From the NCBI GenBank assembly GCA_963921795.1, contig OY997650.1:12721653-12785652 (forward strand): a DNA stretch of 64,000 bases. The letters are read 5' to 3'. The notes below the pieces were generated by a model. It was not told where the DNA came from. It saw nothing but the letters and a program-made list of their open reading frames with translations, and did not search any database. Shown one piece after another: positions 1 through 9,666 of this stretch (within the stretch, counting starts at the first letter, position 1; each line of letters starts with the position of its first letter). Position numbers and translations under genes: made by a program. The stretch is from Nannobrachium achirus (lineage: Eukaryota; Chordata; Actinopteri; Myctophiformes; Myctophidae).

Positions 1-881
1 CAAATCCTGAAACTTTCCAGAACCCATTATAATAACTAGAAAACTTAAAAAGCATATAACTTCCGAGTTCTTCTGGATTCCCCCAGAACTCGGACTAACC
101 AGCATGCACAGCATGCACCTCCCCTGGGCTCAAATTAGGTCCTGAGAAATGTATGTGAAAGCAAGCCATAGCATATGGAAACAAATCCAGACCCTGTGAA
201 ATATGTTTCACAGCGCTGCCTGTTTCACTAGGTTCTGGTATTGTCGAACAGAGCTATAACTTGCCATGGGTGGAGCATGCAGCAGCGTGCAGGGCTGCAG
301 CAGATGAGCCCACAATCCTTCAGTTCAATCCTTCAGTTCAGAATAAAGTATCTTCACAAGAAAGGCATCAATAAAGAATCTCGGTGCGATCAAATATTGA
401 TGGTGAATGTATAAAAACAATGACGCAAACTCAATGGAGCGAGGGTCTCATGAAAGACAATTCTGTCCTTTCAAATATACGAGGACTCGGCTCTGCGTTG
501 GAATATTATTAACGTATACTGTATTATTGCTAACATCTTTCATGCGTCCTGAATAGCGTTCATATATTTAGCATGACAAAAGAAAACATACAAAACCACC
601 TGGGAACTTTGCTGACATAATGAATCCAATCATTCATGCTGTGAGTAGGGCATGTGCAAATACATGACATATTACAATTTACAAGTTATGCAGGGTTGCC
701 AACTTGCCAACATTGGACTGTCGTTATGTGAAAATCCTATGACGTTTATCACATCTGACAACACACATTTAATCCCTTTTATGCCTATTCATAGAGATCC
801 CTGTCTGAACCAGCCACACAGATAGGGGCTGTCTTCCTCCATATATGGGCATTCCCATATGAAGTCCTGTTAGATATGGGC
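1..881. other. Gene-free sequence with one dispersed motif
   Basis: No open frame, RNA gene or clear transposon is visible. The only recognisable piece is 836-872 (starts CCTCCATATATGGGCATTCC), which recurs almost unchanged at 49214-49250; a shorter relative (CTCCATATATGGGCATAAAA) is at about 44519. It is therefore part of a dispersed repeat I cannot name. At 319-345 a short CAATCCTTCAGTT motif is doubled. Confidence 0.5.
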
Positions 882-884
882 TTA

Positions 885-1099
885 AGGTGGTTGCACACTG
901 CTGCGTTTTTCGGGACGAATATCGGACTGAATTTCGGAGCACGCAAATAAAAAAATCAACCTCACGTTATGTCAGTCACGTTTGCACACTGCCGCCCGTT
1001 TCGCGCACCACTCGGTCCCTTGCTCTCTCTATCTCTCTCTCTCTCCTTGCCCTGAAAAACGCATTTCGCAACGAAAAACGCAGCAGTGTGCAACCACCT
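885..1099. mobile_element. 215-bp MITE, PIF/Harbinger-like
   Basis: The element starts AGGTGGTTGCACACTGCTGC and ends with the exact reverse complement; the perfect inverted repeat is about 28 bp long and runs into a CG-rich stretch on each side. It is flanked by TTA on both sides (882-884 and 1100-1102), the 3-bp target type of PIF/Harbinger elements. The interior carries a CT-rich tract and no transposase. The short open frames across it on both strands are by-products of its inverted structure. Superfamily is inferred from the target duplication only. Confidence 0.75.
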
Positions 1100-1236
1100 T
1101 TAATATTGACGACATCAGGAATCTCTATATACAGTACTAGGTCCTTACCCGTTATCTTACCCGTTACCATATGAACTCTGATAAAAAAAAGGTTTGTATT
1201 TTGGTGTAAAAAAAACACACATTATGTATATGTTAA

Positions 1237-1733
1237 AGTGATCCCTGACTAATACGACAAATATGCCTTAATACATTATAATTGTCCTCTATAACTACAA
1301 TGTAAAATTAAAAACATCTCAAATATTTTATTTCTTCTAGAAATAGCTAATCTTTCAGTCAATAGGGGAAATGCCTGTCGCAAGTTGATGATGTCATAAA
1401 TGTTATGTGTGGTCTAATTTATGGCATGCATGTGCAAAATAAACCACAAACACATTTGAAATATTGATTTGATGCTCATATTAACCATAGGAAGTATTAC
1501 GTTTGTTTTTATTTGCACATGCATTCCATAAATTCCATAGGGATAGATCACAAATTACATTTATGACATCATCAACTTGCGACAGGCATTTCCCCTATTG
1601 AGTGAAAGATTAGCTATTTCTAGAAGAAATAAAATATTAAAGGTGTTTTTAATTTTACATTGTAATTATAGAGGACAATTATAATGTATTAGGGCATATT
1701 TGTCATATTAGTCAGGGATCCCTTTAAAATGTC
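1237..1733. mobile_element. Fold-back MITE with TTAA target site
   Basis: A long inverted repeat of about 170-200 bp per arm covers almost the whole 497 bp. The left end is AGTGATCCCTGACTAATACG and the right end is its near reverse complement (one terminal mismatch: AGGGATCCC). TTAA flanks both ends (1233-1236, 1734-1737), as in piggyBac and Kolobok elements. The same family occurs at 9180-9666, 17514-18000 and 25847-26333 within the satellite. This copy is independent and more diverged. No coding capacity is seen. Confidence 0.8.
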
Positions 1734-1879
1734 TTTATATACAACATTAATCATTTTCTTGCGTTTAGTGTTGTCTACGTCAGGGGTTTTCAAACTTTTT
1801 TGACTCGGGGCACCCCGGTAAATAACCTTTTCAACCACGGCACCCCTGAATTACGCTGTTAATTTTTAGAATCCTATTA

Positions 1880-2531
1880 GCCGGGGAGCCACAGGCCCAA
1901 AAGCTCAAAGAATAGGGTTTTACCTGTGACGTCATGACATACTTTTTATTTTAGTTTTTTCTATTCATTTGGTCATTAAGGTACACAGAATGAGAGGCCT
2001 GCTCTGCCGGAAACTCTGCGAAAAAAAGTTATGGCCATTTGTATATTCACTCAATCGACTTCAATATGTACAGGAAAGAAACACCAAAAAAAATGCTTTA
2101 AGTAGCATGTGAGAGGTCAAACTAGGGGTTCTTGATGATTCTGAATCCATTGCAATCATTTGTTTTGCATGAAAAACATTCCTTGGGCTAGAAAACGGAC
2201 CAAAATAACGGTGACAAGTGATGACTCATCACTTTTCACAGGTTTGAGAGGCTAGCCCAAGGAATGTTTTTCATGCAAAACAAATGCTTGCAATGGATTC
2301 AGAATCATAAAGAACCCTTAGTTTGACCCCTCACATGCTACTTTTTTTGGTGTGTTTTTTTTCCAGTATAGTGAAGTCAATGGGAAACTTTTTTTCGCAG
2401 TGTTTCCGGCAGAGCAGGCCTCTCATTCTGTGTACCTTATTGACCAAATTAATAGGAAAAACTAAAATTTGGAGTATGTCATGACATCACAGGTCTTCTC
2501 TCATTTTGGCACAGTGGCTCCCCGGCTATAT
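1880..2531. mobile_element. Nested fold-back element with 9-bp direct repeat
   Basis: An inverted repeat about 650 bp long from end to end: left end GCCGGGGAGCCACAGG, right end the complement (..GTGGCTCCCCGGC). Matching arms include AGAGGCCTGCTCTGCCGGAA at the left and its complement near 2403-2425. The 9-bp word ATCCTATTA flanks it at 1871-1879 and 2532-2540, with a few extra bases (TATAT) before the right copy. A 9-bp duplication fits Mutator-like elements, but the family is not established. Confidence 0.65.
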
Positions 2532-2811
2532 ATCCTATTACGCTGGGTAAATACAGTATGTACATCTTTCCACCTGAGATACGGCAGGCTATGTCACAGA
2601 GAAATATCTGTTTCCATCAGAACTGAGAACTGAGACCATCAGAACTTTATACTGTACTTGACGTTTTAACCCCAGCATCCCTATTCTGGGGGGAATATTC
2701 ACCAAAATAAATAAATAAAAAAACAAACGCGTTTCAACGTTGGGATGCGTTGTGAGGTTGAAGTTCTGCTATTTTTGGTGAAAAGAGTTGGTGAAGAGAG
2801 TTGGGGTAGAT

Positions 2812-3282
2812 CAGGGATAGGCAAACTTTATGATCAAAAGAGCTTTTTTTTTGCCATATAATATTTTGCCATATTAAAAATATGTTTGGAGACACAAAAA
2901 GATGTTTGCTTTATATATTCATGTGTGCTTTTTCTGGTCTTTCAATATTACATTTTTACTGTTTGCTAATTAACTTCTCAAAGCAGATCAAGTACACCAA
3001 TAAGCCAGCATGTGTTGGTGGTGAAAGCAAACAACATATCCAAGCATTCATATATTCTTTATGTTCCTTCAATAATTAGTTTCTTATATTTATCTGGTCT
3101 CTAGGCAACAATTGTTTTCCAATAGGAGAATGTTAGATTAACTTTATGACTTCTACAATAATAAAGTATTATTATTATTAATTATCTTTTACATACTTCT
3201 TTGCCCAAGCAACTGGGAGCCACAGGAGAGGACCTACATAAGAGCCACATGCGGCTCTAGAGCAGCAGGTTGCCTATCTCTG
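2812..3282. mobile_element. Nested hAT (Charlie-type) MITE
   Basis: Starts CAGGGATAGGCAAACTTTAT and ends ..GCAGGTTGCCTATCTCTG. The sub-terminal block GAGCCACATGCGGCTCTAGA is characteristic of Charlie-type hAT ends. The flanking 8-mers directly at the ends do not match, but GGGTAGAT before the left end (2804-2811) recurs at 3300-3307, 17 bp beyond the apparent right end. Either the element extends that far or a small insertion separates it from its duplication. Confidence 0.65.
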
Positions 3283-3472
3283 TTCTATGTAAAGAACTGG
3301 GGTAGATGAACAGAGATGAAAATAACTCAAGTACAGTGCAAATCAGGTCTGTATTACTGAAGTGTTACTGATGAATTCCAAATATTATCAAATTATTCTG
3401 AGGCACCCCTGGACTGGCATCAAGGCACCCTAGGGTGCCACTGCACCCACTTTGGGAAACCCTGGTCTACGT

Positions 3473-3700
3473 CATTGAGCATCAGTATTCGGAATTGCTC
3501 GGGGTTAACAGCTCTGCATGCTGCAACATAAAGTTTCCATGTGAAAAGAAGTCTTTTACAGAGTACACACTGTACTCTGTAAAATACTTCTAGACCTTTT
3601 CTCTCTTCTTCAGTTTCACTTTAGTCGATCACATCACTGGATTGCTCTCCTGGTTCCTTGGATTTTTGGTTCTCTGTTTGGTTCCCTTTGGTTCTGTGTT
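3473..3700. other. Short unique stretch with a 21-bp-stem palindrome
   Basis: No gene is visible. Positions 3547-3567 and 3571-3591 form an almost perfect stem (AGAAGTCTTTTACAGAGTAC pairs with its complement, one mismatch) around a 3-base loop. The right end is CT-rich. Confidence 0.55.
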
Positions 3701-4222
3701 ACCTGGTGGCTAGATGTTGCATGCCTGCCTGGTGGTGTTGGCTGCTCCTGAGTGGGCCTGGTGGCTAGCAGCTGCCTGCCTGGTGATGGGGCTGGTCCTG
3801 GGCTGGCCTGGAGGCTCGCTGCTGCCTGGTAGTGGTGGCTGCCTCTGGGCTGGCCTGGTGGCTAGCTGTTGCCTGCCTGCCTGATGGTGGTGGTTCCTGG
3901 TGGTGGAGCAGCCACCCCCTGGTGGCTAGCAGCTGCCTGCCTGGTGGTGGAGGCTAGCAGATGCCTGCCTGGTGGTGGTGGCTGGTCCTGGGCTGGCCTG
4001 GAGGCTCGCTGCTGCCTGGTAGTGGTGGCTGGTCGTGGGCTGGCCTGGTGGCTGACTGCTGCCTGCCTGGCTGATGGTGGTGCCTGCTCCTAGGCTGGCC
4101 TGGTGGCTAGCTGTTGCCTGCCTGCCTGGTGGTGATGGCTGATCATGAGCAGGCCCGGTGGCTAGCTTTTGCCTGCTTGCCTGGTGGTGGTGGCTGGTCC
4201 TAGGCTGGCTTGGAAGCTCAGC
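3701..4222. repeat. GC-rich minisatellite, about 55-60 bp units
   Basis: Irregular tandem copies of a unit built from GGTGGCTAGCTGCTGCCTGC, CTGGTGGTGGTGGC and TCCTGGGCTGGCCTG run for about 520 bp with diverged copies. One forward frame stays open for 74 codons only because units lacking stops are repeated; the predicted peptide is Gly/Leu/Ala/Cys/Trp-rich and not protein-like. This block marks the unique left shoulder of the satellite domain and is not found in the later higher-order units. Confidence 0.8.
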
Positions 4223-4360
4223 CTAGGATGAGATGGACAGACGGACGGACGGACGGACGGACGGACGGACGGACTCACTCACGGACAGACAGACATTTGC
4301 TTGTTTATAGTATGATATGGGCATAAAAGGGATTCTGGGGAATGGACTTATGGACATCTG

Positions 4361-4552
4361 TTGCAGCAGGCGGAGGGGATCGCGCCTGAACATGACGTGG
4401 ACGACATTGGCAGAAATCGACGCGTCAACGAAAACCCCGCCTTGGAGTTCACCTGTGATGTCACAGTGATGTGTCAGGGGAAGTTGGGAACCACAGTGTC
4501 AGGCATTATAGACAGAGATACGGACAAGCTGTGGAATCACATACTAAAATGA
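4361..4552 (+). other. Exon-like open frame in composite insert, copy A
   Basis: This short GC-rich segment stands out from AT-rich surroundings. It is preceded by an acceptor-like CATCTGTTGCAG and is open for about 62 codons to TGA. The frame begins QQAEGIAPEHDVDDIGRN and ends SGIIDRDTDKLWNHILK; composition is acidic and hydrophilic, with two cysteines (FTCDVTVMC). It reads like the terminal coding exon of a captured host gene or of an element. I do not recognise the family. The ATG at 4361 lies just upstream of the acceptor, so it may not be a true start. Identical copies are at 10854-11045 and 19188-19379, which reflects recent duplication and is no evidence of selection. Confidence 0.35.
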
Positions 4553-4564
4553 TTTCTTTGTGGC

Positions 4565-4655
4565 TCCTGCTGGGTAAGGGAGGCTAGGGAGGATGGCTAC
4601 GGCACTGGTCTGGACTGGTTTTAGGATGAGGTTCGAATCTCTGTGGTGTCCTGTT
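4565..4655 (+). other. Possible tRNA-like segment
   Basis: A B-box-like GGTTCGAATCT lies near 4631, preceded by GGGTAAGGGAGGC as a possible A box about 55 bp upstream. No cloverleaf was drawn. It could be a degraded tRNA-derived SINE head. Equivalent segments exist in copies B and C. Confidence 0.3.
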
Positions 4656-5009
4656 CATTGTTTGTTGCATTTTATTTATCTGATTTATTTGAACCAAAAT
4701 TATAACTTGCATTGGGGGGGACTGAAACTGCATGTTAAAATGTGTATGCACTACTGTATGGACTTGAGTTTGTTTGGTTCCCTAATCTTCAGTCCACGAG
4801 ACACTTCTGTCTCTTCTGTGTTCAGCCTTTTCTGTTTTAACTTGGAATGATGGGTCATACTAGGTTAGATGGGATTGCCCCCCCCTGTTGGCTTTAAGTA
4901 ATAATTTTATTATTATTTTTTTTTAAAGAGTGGTTCCCAAATTCTTTCGCTGACCCCATCTGAACATATGTGGTATTTCTATATTTCAGAAAGATACATT
5001 TATTATTTT

Positions 5010-5076
5010 TAAAAAGGCAGATAGAAGCTCACAACGTGTCGTGATGTGACATTGTGAGCTCTGCTATTTTCAAATA
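5010..5076. repeat. Diverged copy of the shared hairpin module
   Basis: Arms GGCAGATAGAAGCTCACAA and TTGTGAGCTCTGCTATTTTC pair around a GTGTCGTGATGTGAC loop. This is a shortened relative of the palindromic module scattered over 46-64 kb (outer word AGCAGATCTACAAGCTCACAA). Copies follow in units B (about 11503-11569) and C (about 19837-19903). Confidence 0.55.
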
Positions 5077-5350
5077 GCCAATGTAAAGTAGTGTAATTCG
5101 GCCTAGTTGCTAAGTGAAAAGATGTTGAATGACGCAGCACACAGAGACAATATCATCATATCATCATATCATTAGTGCCCTGGAGAAGGTCAGGAATAAT
5201 GTGAATATAAATAGCTTGATGCCTGATTCAAACTTCCTTCAACATTTCCCTTCCACAATAGTGCAGCATTGAATTGTTGAGTCACCTGCTAATGTGAAAC
5301 ATTATCCAGCAGCACCTAATGTCCACATTTCCATGATCTAACTGTCTACT

Positions 5351-5428
5351 GAGGTCGGGTCTTGAACCAGCGACCTTCTGTTCACAAGGTATTCACGCTT
5401 CCCATTCACCTACACAGACTACGCTCTC
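5351..5428 (-). other. tRNA-like segment, minus strand
   Basis: Read on the minus strand, an A-box-like TGTAGGTGAATGGGAAGCG is followed about 40 bp later by a good B box, GGTTCAAGACC, and by ACCCGACCTC. This is the arrangement of a tRNA-derived SINE head or tRNA pseudogene. Acceptor-stem ends are not clear, so it is probably not a functional tRNA. Copies are at 11844-11921 and 20178-20255. Confidence 0.45.
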
Positions 5429-5608
5429 ATTTGCGCAGGTTCTCAGACATTTTCATGAGACCGGAGGATGAGCGAGTGACGTCATGACTTCGTTACTCTA
5501 CTACCAACACAGAGAACAGAGTTTCTTTTTCTTATGTATTTTTCTTTTTCTTACAGCTGTCTGTCAGTCAGAAGACAGGACAGGACCACTCACACCAAAC
5601 AGAGAAGT

Positions 5609-5816
5609 TGCGGGGGCGCCCACTGGCCTGGTGGTCAAGGCGCATACCACATACTTGGCTATGATGCCTGCTGGTGTCGCCGGTTCGATTCCCGATCCGG
5701 ACGACCTTTGCTGCATGTCATTCCCCATCTCTCCCCATTTCCTGTCAGTCTACTGTCCTATCAATAAAGGCATAAAAGCCCAAAAACAAATCTTTTAAAA
5801 AATAAAAAAATAAAAA
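5609..5816 (+). mobile_element. tRNA-derived SINE, copy A
   Basis: The head has TGGTCAAGGCGC as a likely A box and GGTTCGATTCC as a perfect B-box match. The body reads CTGCATGTCATTCCCC, then TTTCCTGTCAGTCTACTGTC and CTATCAATAAAGGC, a combination common in teleost SINEs. It ends in an A-rich tail (AAAAAATAAAAAAATAAAAA). It is transcribed, if at all, by RNA polymerase III and mobilised by a partner LINE. It forms the 3' end of the composite insert. Confidence 0.8.
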
Positions 5817-6885
5817 TTTCGACAAATTTAATCCTAGATTTTTCAAAGTGCGATAACTCGGAAACCAATAGGTTTTAAGCGCCTGTCTCTTAGTATGTTG
5901 TATAGCTCTTGATATGAAATTAATTCATTATATAAGACTATATATAGTAAGGCGTCAAAACATAGATTTTAAGTCTTAAATTTCCAATATTTTGGTATGT
6001 TGTATAGCTCGTCGAGACGAACATGTGCAACTGTGGCACATTGCTGTGCGACCCCTGGAACCCTACTTTTTTTAGACAAATGCAATCCTAGATTTTTCAA
6101 AGTGCGATAACTCGGAAACCAATAGGTTTTAAGCGCCTGTCTCTTAGTATGTTGTATAGCTCGTCGAGACGAATGCGTGGATATGAAATTAATTCTTTTT
6201 TTTTTCAGATTGTCTTCAAAACCCCCAAAATTACATAAGACTATTAGTAAGGCGTCAAAACATAGATTTTAAATCTTACATTTTCGAATGTGCCAATCTT
6301 TTGGTATGTTGTATAGCTCGTTGAGACGGACGTGTGGATGTGTGACACATTGCTGTGCGACCCCTGGAACCCTACTTTTTTTCGACAAATGCAATCCTAG
6401 ATTTTTCAAAGTGCGATAACTCGGAAACCAATAGGTTGTAAGCGCCTGTCTCTTAGTATGTTGTATAGCTCGTCGAGACGAACGGGTGGATATGAAATTA
6501 ATTCATTTTTTTCACATTGACTTCAAAACCCCCAAAATTACATAAGACTATAGTAAGGCGTCAAAACATAGATTTTAAGTCTTAAATTTCCGATAGTGCC
6601 ACTCTTTTGGTATGTTGTATAGCTCGTCAAGACGAATGTGTGGATGTGTGACACATTGCTGTGCGACCCCTGGAACCCTACTTTTTTTCGACAAATGCAA
6701 TCCTAGACTTTTCAAAGTGCGATAACTCAGAAACCAATAGGTTTTAAGCGCCTGTCTCTTATTATGATGTATAGCTCTTCGAGACGAACGCGTGGATATG
6801 AAATTAATTCATTCTTTTTTAGATTGTCTTCAAAACCCCCAAAATTACATAAGACTATAGTAAGGCGTCAAAACATAGATTTTAA

Positions 6886-7330
6886 CTCATTGCATGCCAG
6901 GCCCGATAGTCCCGAGATTATTTCAATGTCTTTCCCTGCCAGGCCCGATAGTCCCGAGAATTTCCGCCATTTTGAAAAAAAAAAAAAAAAAAAAAAAAAA
7001 ATTCAATTTTTTTTTCTGACCCCAAAAAATGTAGTAGGCATGATAGAAATCGCGAAATTGCATGTTTAACCCCCATAGCAACCCCATCTATCAAACATGG
7101 CAGCCATCTTTGTTTACATTTTAGGAAAACATAATGGCTTCTATCTCATGAATGCCTGAACGGATTTCCATTCGGATTTTTTTGTTTGAAAGCTGTGAGC
7201 AATGTGGACACACGTGGTGCATTATCTAGGCATGGGTGTGCATGATCCGTGCACTATGAATTACATGGAAGTCTATGAAGACCAGAGGCACCGTAGAGTA
7301 CGAAGGTATGTTAAAATGGCGGGGAATGTG
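6886..7330 (+). mobile_element. piggyBac-like MITE in satellite, copy A
   Basis: 445 bp with termini CTCATTGCATGCC and (complement of the right end) CACATTCCCCGCC, flanked by TTAA at 6882-6885 and 7331-7334. TTAA followed by a pyrimidine-rich CATT word is typical of piggyBac-type elements. An internal direct repeat (CCAGGCCCGATAGTCC, about 60 bp apart) and an A27-type tract precede CATTTTAGGAAAACATAATG. No transposase is present. It interrupts one monomer exactly at GATTTTAAGTC. Confidence 0.75.
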
Positions 7331-9179
7331 TTAAGTCTTACATTTCCGATAGTGCCACTCTTTTGGTATGTTGTATAGCTCGTCGAGACGAACGTGTGCA
7401 AGTGTGGCACATTGCTTTGCGACCCCTGGAACCCTACTTTTTTTCGACAAATGTAATCCTAGATTTTTCAAAGTGCGATAACTCGGAAACCAATAGGTTT
7501 TAAGCGCCTGTCTCTTAGTATGTTGTATAGCTCTTCGAGACGAACGCGGGGATATGAAATTAATTCATTTTTTTCAGATTGCCTTCAAAACCCCCAAAAT
7601 TACATAAGACTATAGTAAGGCGTCAAAACATAGATTTTAAGTCTTACATTTTCGATAGTGCCAATCTTTTGGTATGTTGTATAGCTCGTTGAGACAAACG
7701 TGTGGATGTGTGACACATTGCTGTGCGACCCCTGGAACCCTACTTTTTTTCGACAAATGCAATCCTAGATTTTTCAAAGTGCGATAACTCGGAAACCAAT
7801 AGGTTTTAAGCGCCTGTCTCTTAGTATGATGTATAGCTCTTCAAGGCGAACGGGTGGATATGAAATTAATTTTTTTTTTTTTTTCAGATTGTCTTCAAAA
7901 CCCCCAAAATTACATAAGACTATATTAAGGCGTCAAATCATAGATTTTAAGTCTTAAATTTCCGATAGTGCCAATATTTTGGTATGTTGTATAGCTCGTC
8001 GAGACGAACGTGTGCAAGTGTGGCACATTGCTGTGCGACCCCTGGAACCCTACTTTTTTTCCGACAAATGCAATCCTAGATTTTTCAAAGTGCGATAACT
8101 CGGAAACCAATAGGTTTTAAGCGCCTGTCTCTTAGTATGATGTATAGCTCTTCAAGATGAACGGGTGGATATGAAATTAATTAATTTTTTTCACATTGTC
8201 TTCAAAACCCCCAAAATTACATAAGACTATAGTAAGGCGTCAAAACATAGATTTTAAGTCTTAAATTTCCGATAGTGCCACTCTTTTGGTATGTTGTATA
8301 GCTCGTCGAGACGAACGTGTGCAAGTGTGGCACATTGCTGTGCGACCCCTGGAACCCTACCATTTTTCGACAAATGCAATCCTAGATTTTTCAAAGTGTG
8401 ATAACTCGGAAACCAATAGGTTTTAAGCGCCTGTCTCTTAGTATGATGTATAGCTCTTCAAGACGAACGGGTGGATATGAAATTAATTCATTTTTTTCAC
8501 ATTGTCTTCAAAACCCCCAAAATTACATAAGACTATAGTAAGGCGTCAAAACATAGATTTTAAGTCTTAAATTTTCGATAGTGCCAATCTTTTGGTATGT
8601 TGTATAGCTCGTCGAGACGAACGTGTGCAAGTGTGGCACATTGCTGTGCGACCCCTGGAACCCTACTATTTTTCGACAAATGCAATCCTAGATTTTTCAA
8701 AGTGCGATAACTCGGAAACCAATAGGTTTTAAGCGCCTGTCTCTTAGTATGATGTATAGCTCTTCAAGACGAACGGGTGGATATGAAATTAATTCATTTT
8801 TTTCACATTGTCTTCAAAACCCCCAAAATTACATAAGACTATAGTAAGGCGTCAAAACATAGATTTTAAGTCTTACATTTTCGATAGTGCCAATCTTTTG
8901 GTATGTTGTATAGCTCGTTGAGACAAACGTGTGGATGTGTGACACATTGCTGTGCGACCCCTGGAACCCTACTATTTTTCGACAAATGCAATCCAAGATT
9001 TTTCAAAGTGCGATAACTCGGAAACCAATAGGTTTTAAGCGCCTGTCTCTTAGTATGTTGTATAGCTCTTCGAGACGAACGCGTGGATATGAAATTAATT
9101 CATTTTTCTTTTTCAGATTGTCTTCAAAACCCCCAAAATTACATAAGACTATAGTAAGGCGTCAAAACATAGATTTTAA

Positions 9180-9666
9180 AGTGATCCCTGGCTAATACGA
9201 CAAATATGCCTTAATACATTATAATTGTCCTCTATAACTACAATGTAAAATTAAAAACACCTTAAATATTTTATTTCTTCTAGAAATAGCGAATCTTTCA
9301 CTCAACAGGGGAAATGCCCGTCGCAAGTTGATGATGTCATAAATGTCATGTGTCATCTATCCTTATGGAATTTATGGCATGCATGTGCAAATAAAAACAA
9401 ACTTATACTTCCTATGGTTAATATGAGCATCAAATAAATATTTCAAATGTGTTTTTTGCACATGCATGCCATATATTCCATAAGGATATATCACACATGA
9501 CATTTATGACATCATCAACTTGCGACAGGCATTTCCCCTATTGAGTGAAAGATTAGCTATTTCTAGAAGAAATAAAATATTTAAGGTGTTTTTAATTTTA
9601 CATTGTAGTTATAGAGGACAATTATAATGTATTAAAGCATATTTGTCGTATTAGCCAGGGATCACT
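9180..9666. mobile_element. TTAA fold-back MITE in satellite, copy A
   Basis: Same family as 1237-1733. Termini AGTGATCCCTGGCTAATACG and their exact complement, with TTAA at 9176-9179 and 9667-9670. Filling the site restores the ordinary monomer sequence GATTTTAAGTCTTA, which proves precise insertion. Arms of about 190 bp pair around a short AT-rich centre. Confidence 0.88.

Larger units (their letters stand above)
1791..3464. mobile_element. Non-autonomous hAT-like element, 1.67 kb
   Basis: The left end is CAGGGGTTTTCAAACTTTTT; the right end is ..CACTTTGGGAAACCCTG, whose reverse complement, CAGGGTTTCCCAAAGTG, gives a degenerate hAT-type terminal repeat. A perfect 8-bp duplication GTCTACGT flanks it at 1783-1790 and 3465-3472, the hAT signature. 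Sub-terminal sequence at both ends repeats the words GGCACCCC. Two other elements sit inside (1880-2531 and 2812-3282), which explains much of the length. No transposase frame is present. Confidence 0.85.
4237..5816 (+). repeat. Composite insert, copy A
   Basis: A 1,580-bp non-satellite block present three times (also 10730-12309 and 19064-20643). In order it holds a (GACG)n run at 4239-4274, a GC-rich exon-like frame (4361-4552), a possible tRNA-like segment (4565-4655), a hairpin (5010-5076), a tRNA-like segment on the minus strand (5351-5428) and a tRNA-derived SINE with an A-rich tail (5609-5816). In B and C the insert is flanked by two copies of about 20 bp of satellite sequence (TCGACAAATGCAATCCTAGA on the left, a close variant on the right), resembling a target-site duplication from retrotransposition. 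Confidence 0.8.

Noticed and set aside
3869..4093. Gly/Leu/Trp-rich 74-codon protein
   Set aside because: Translation of a minisatellite with units lacking stop codons.
5351..5428. Functional minus-strand tRNA gene
   Set aside because: The B box is good but the ends do not form a clear 7-bp acceptor stem, and it is embedded in a repeated insert.
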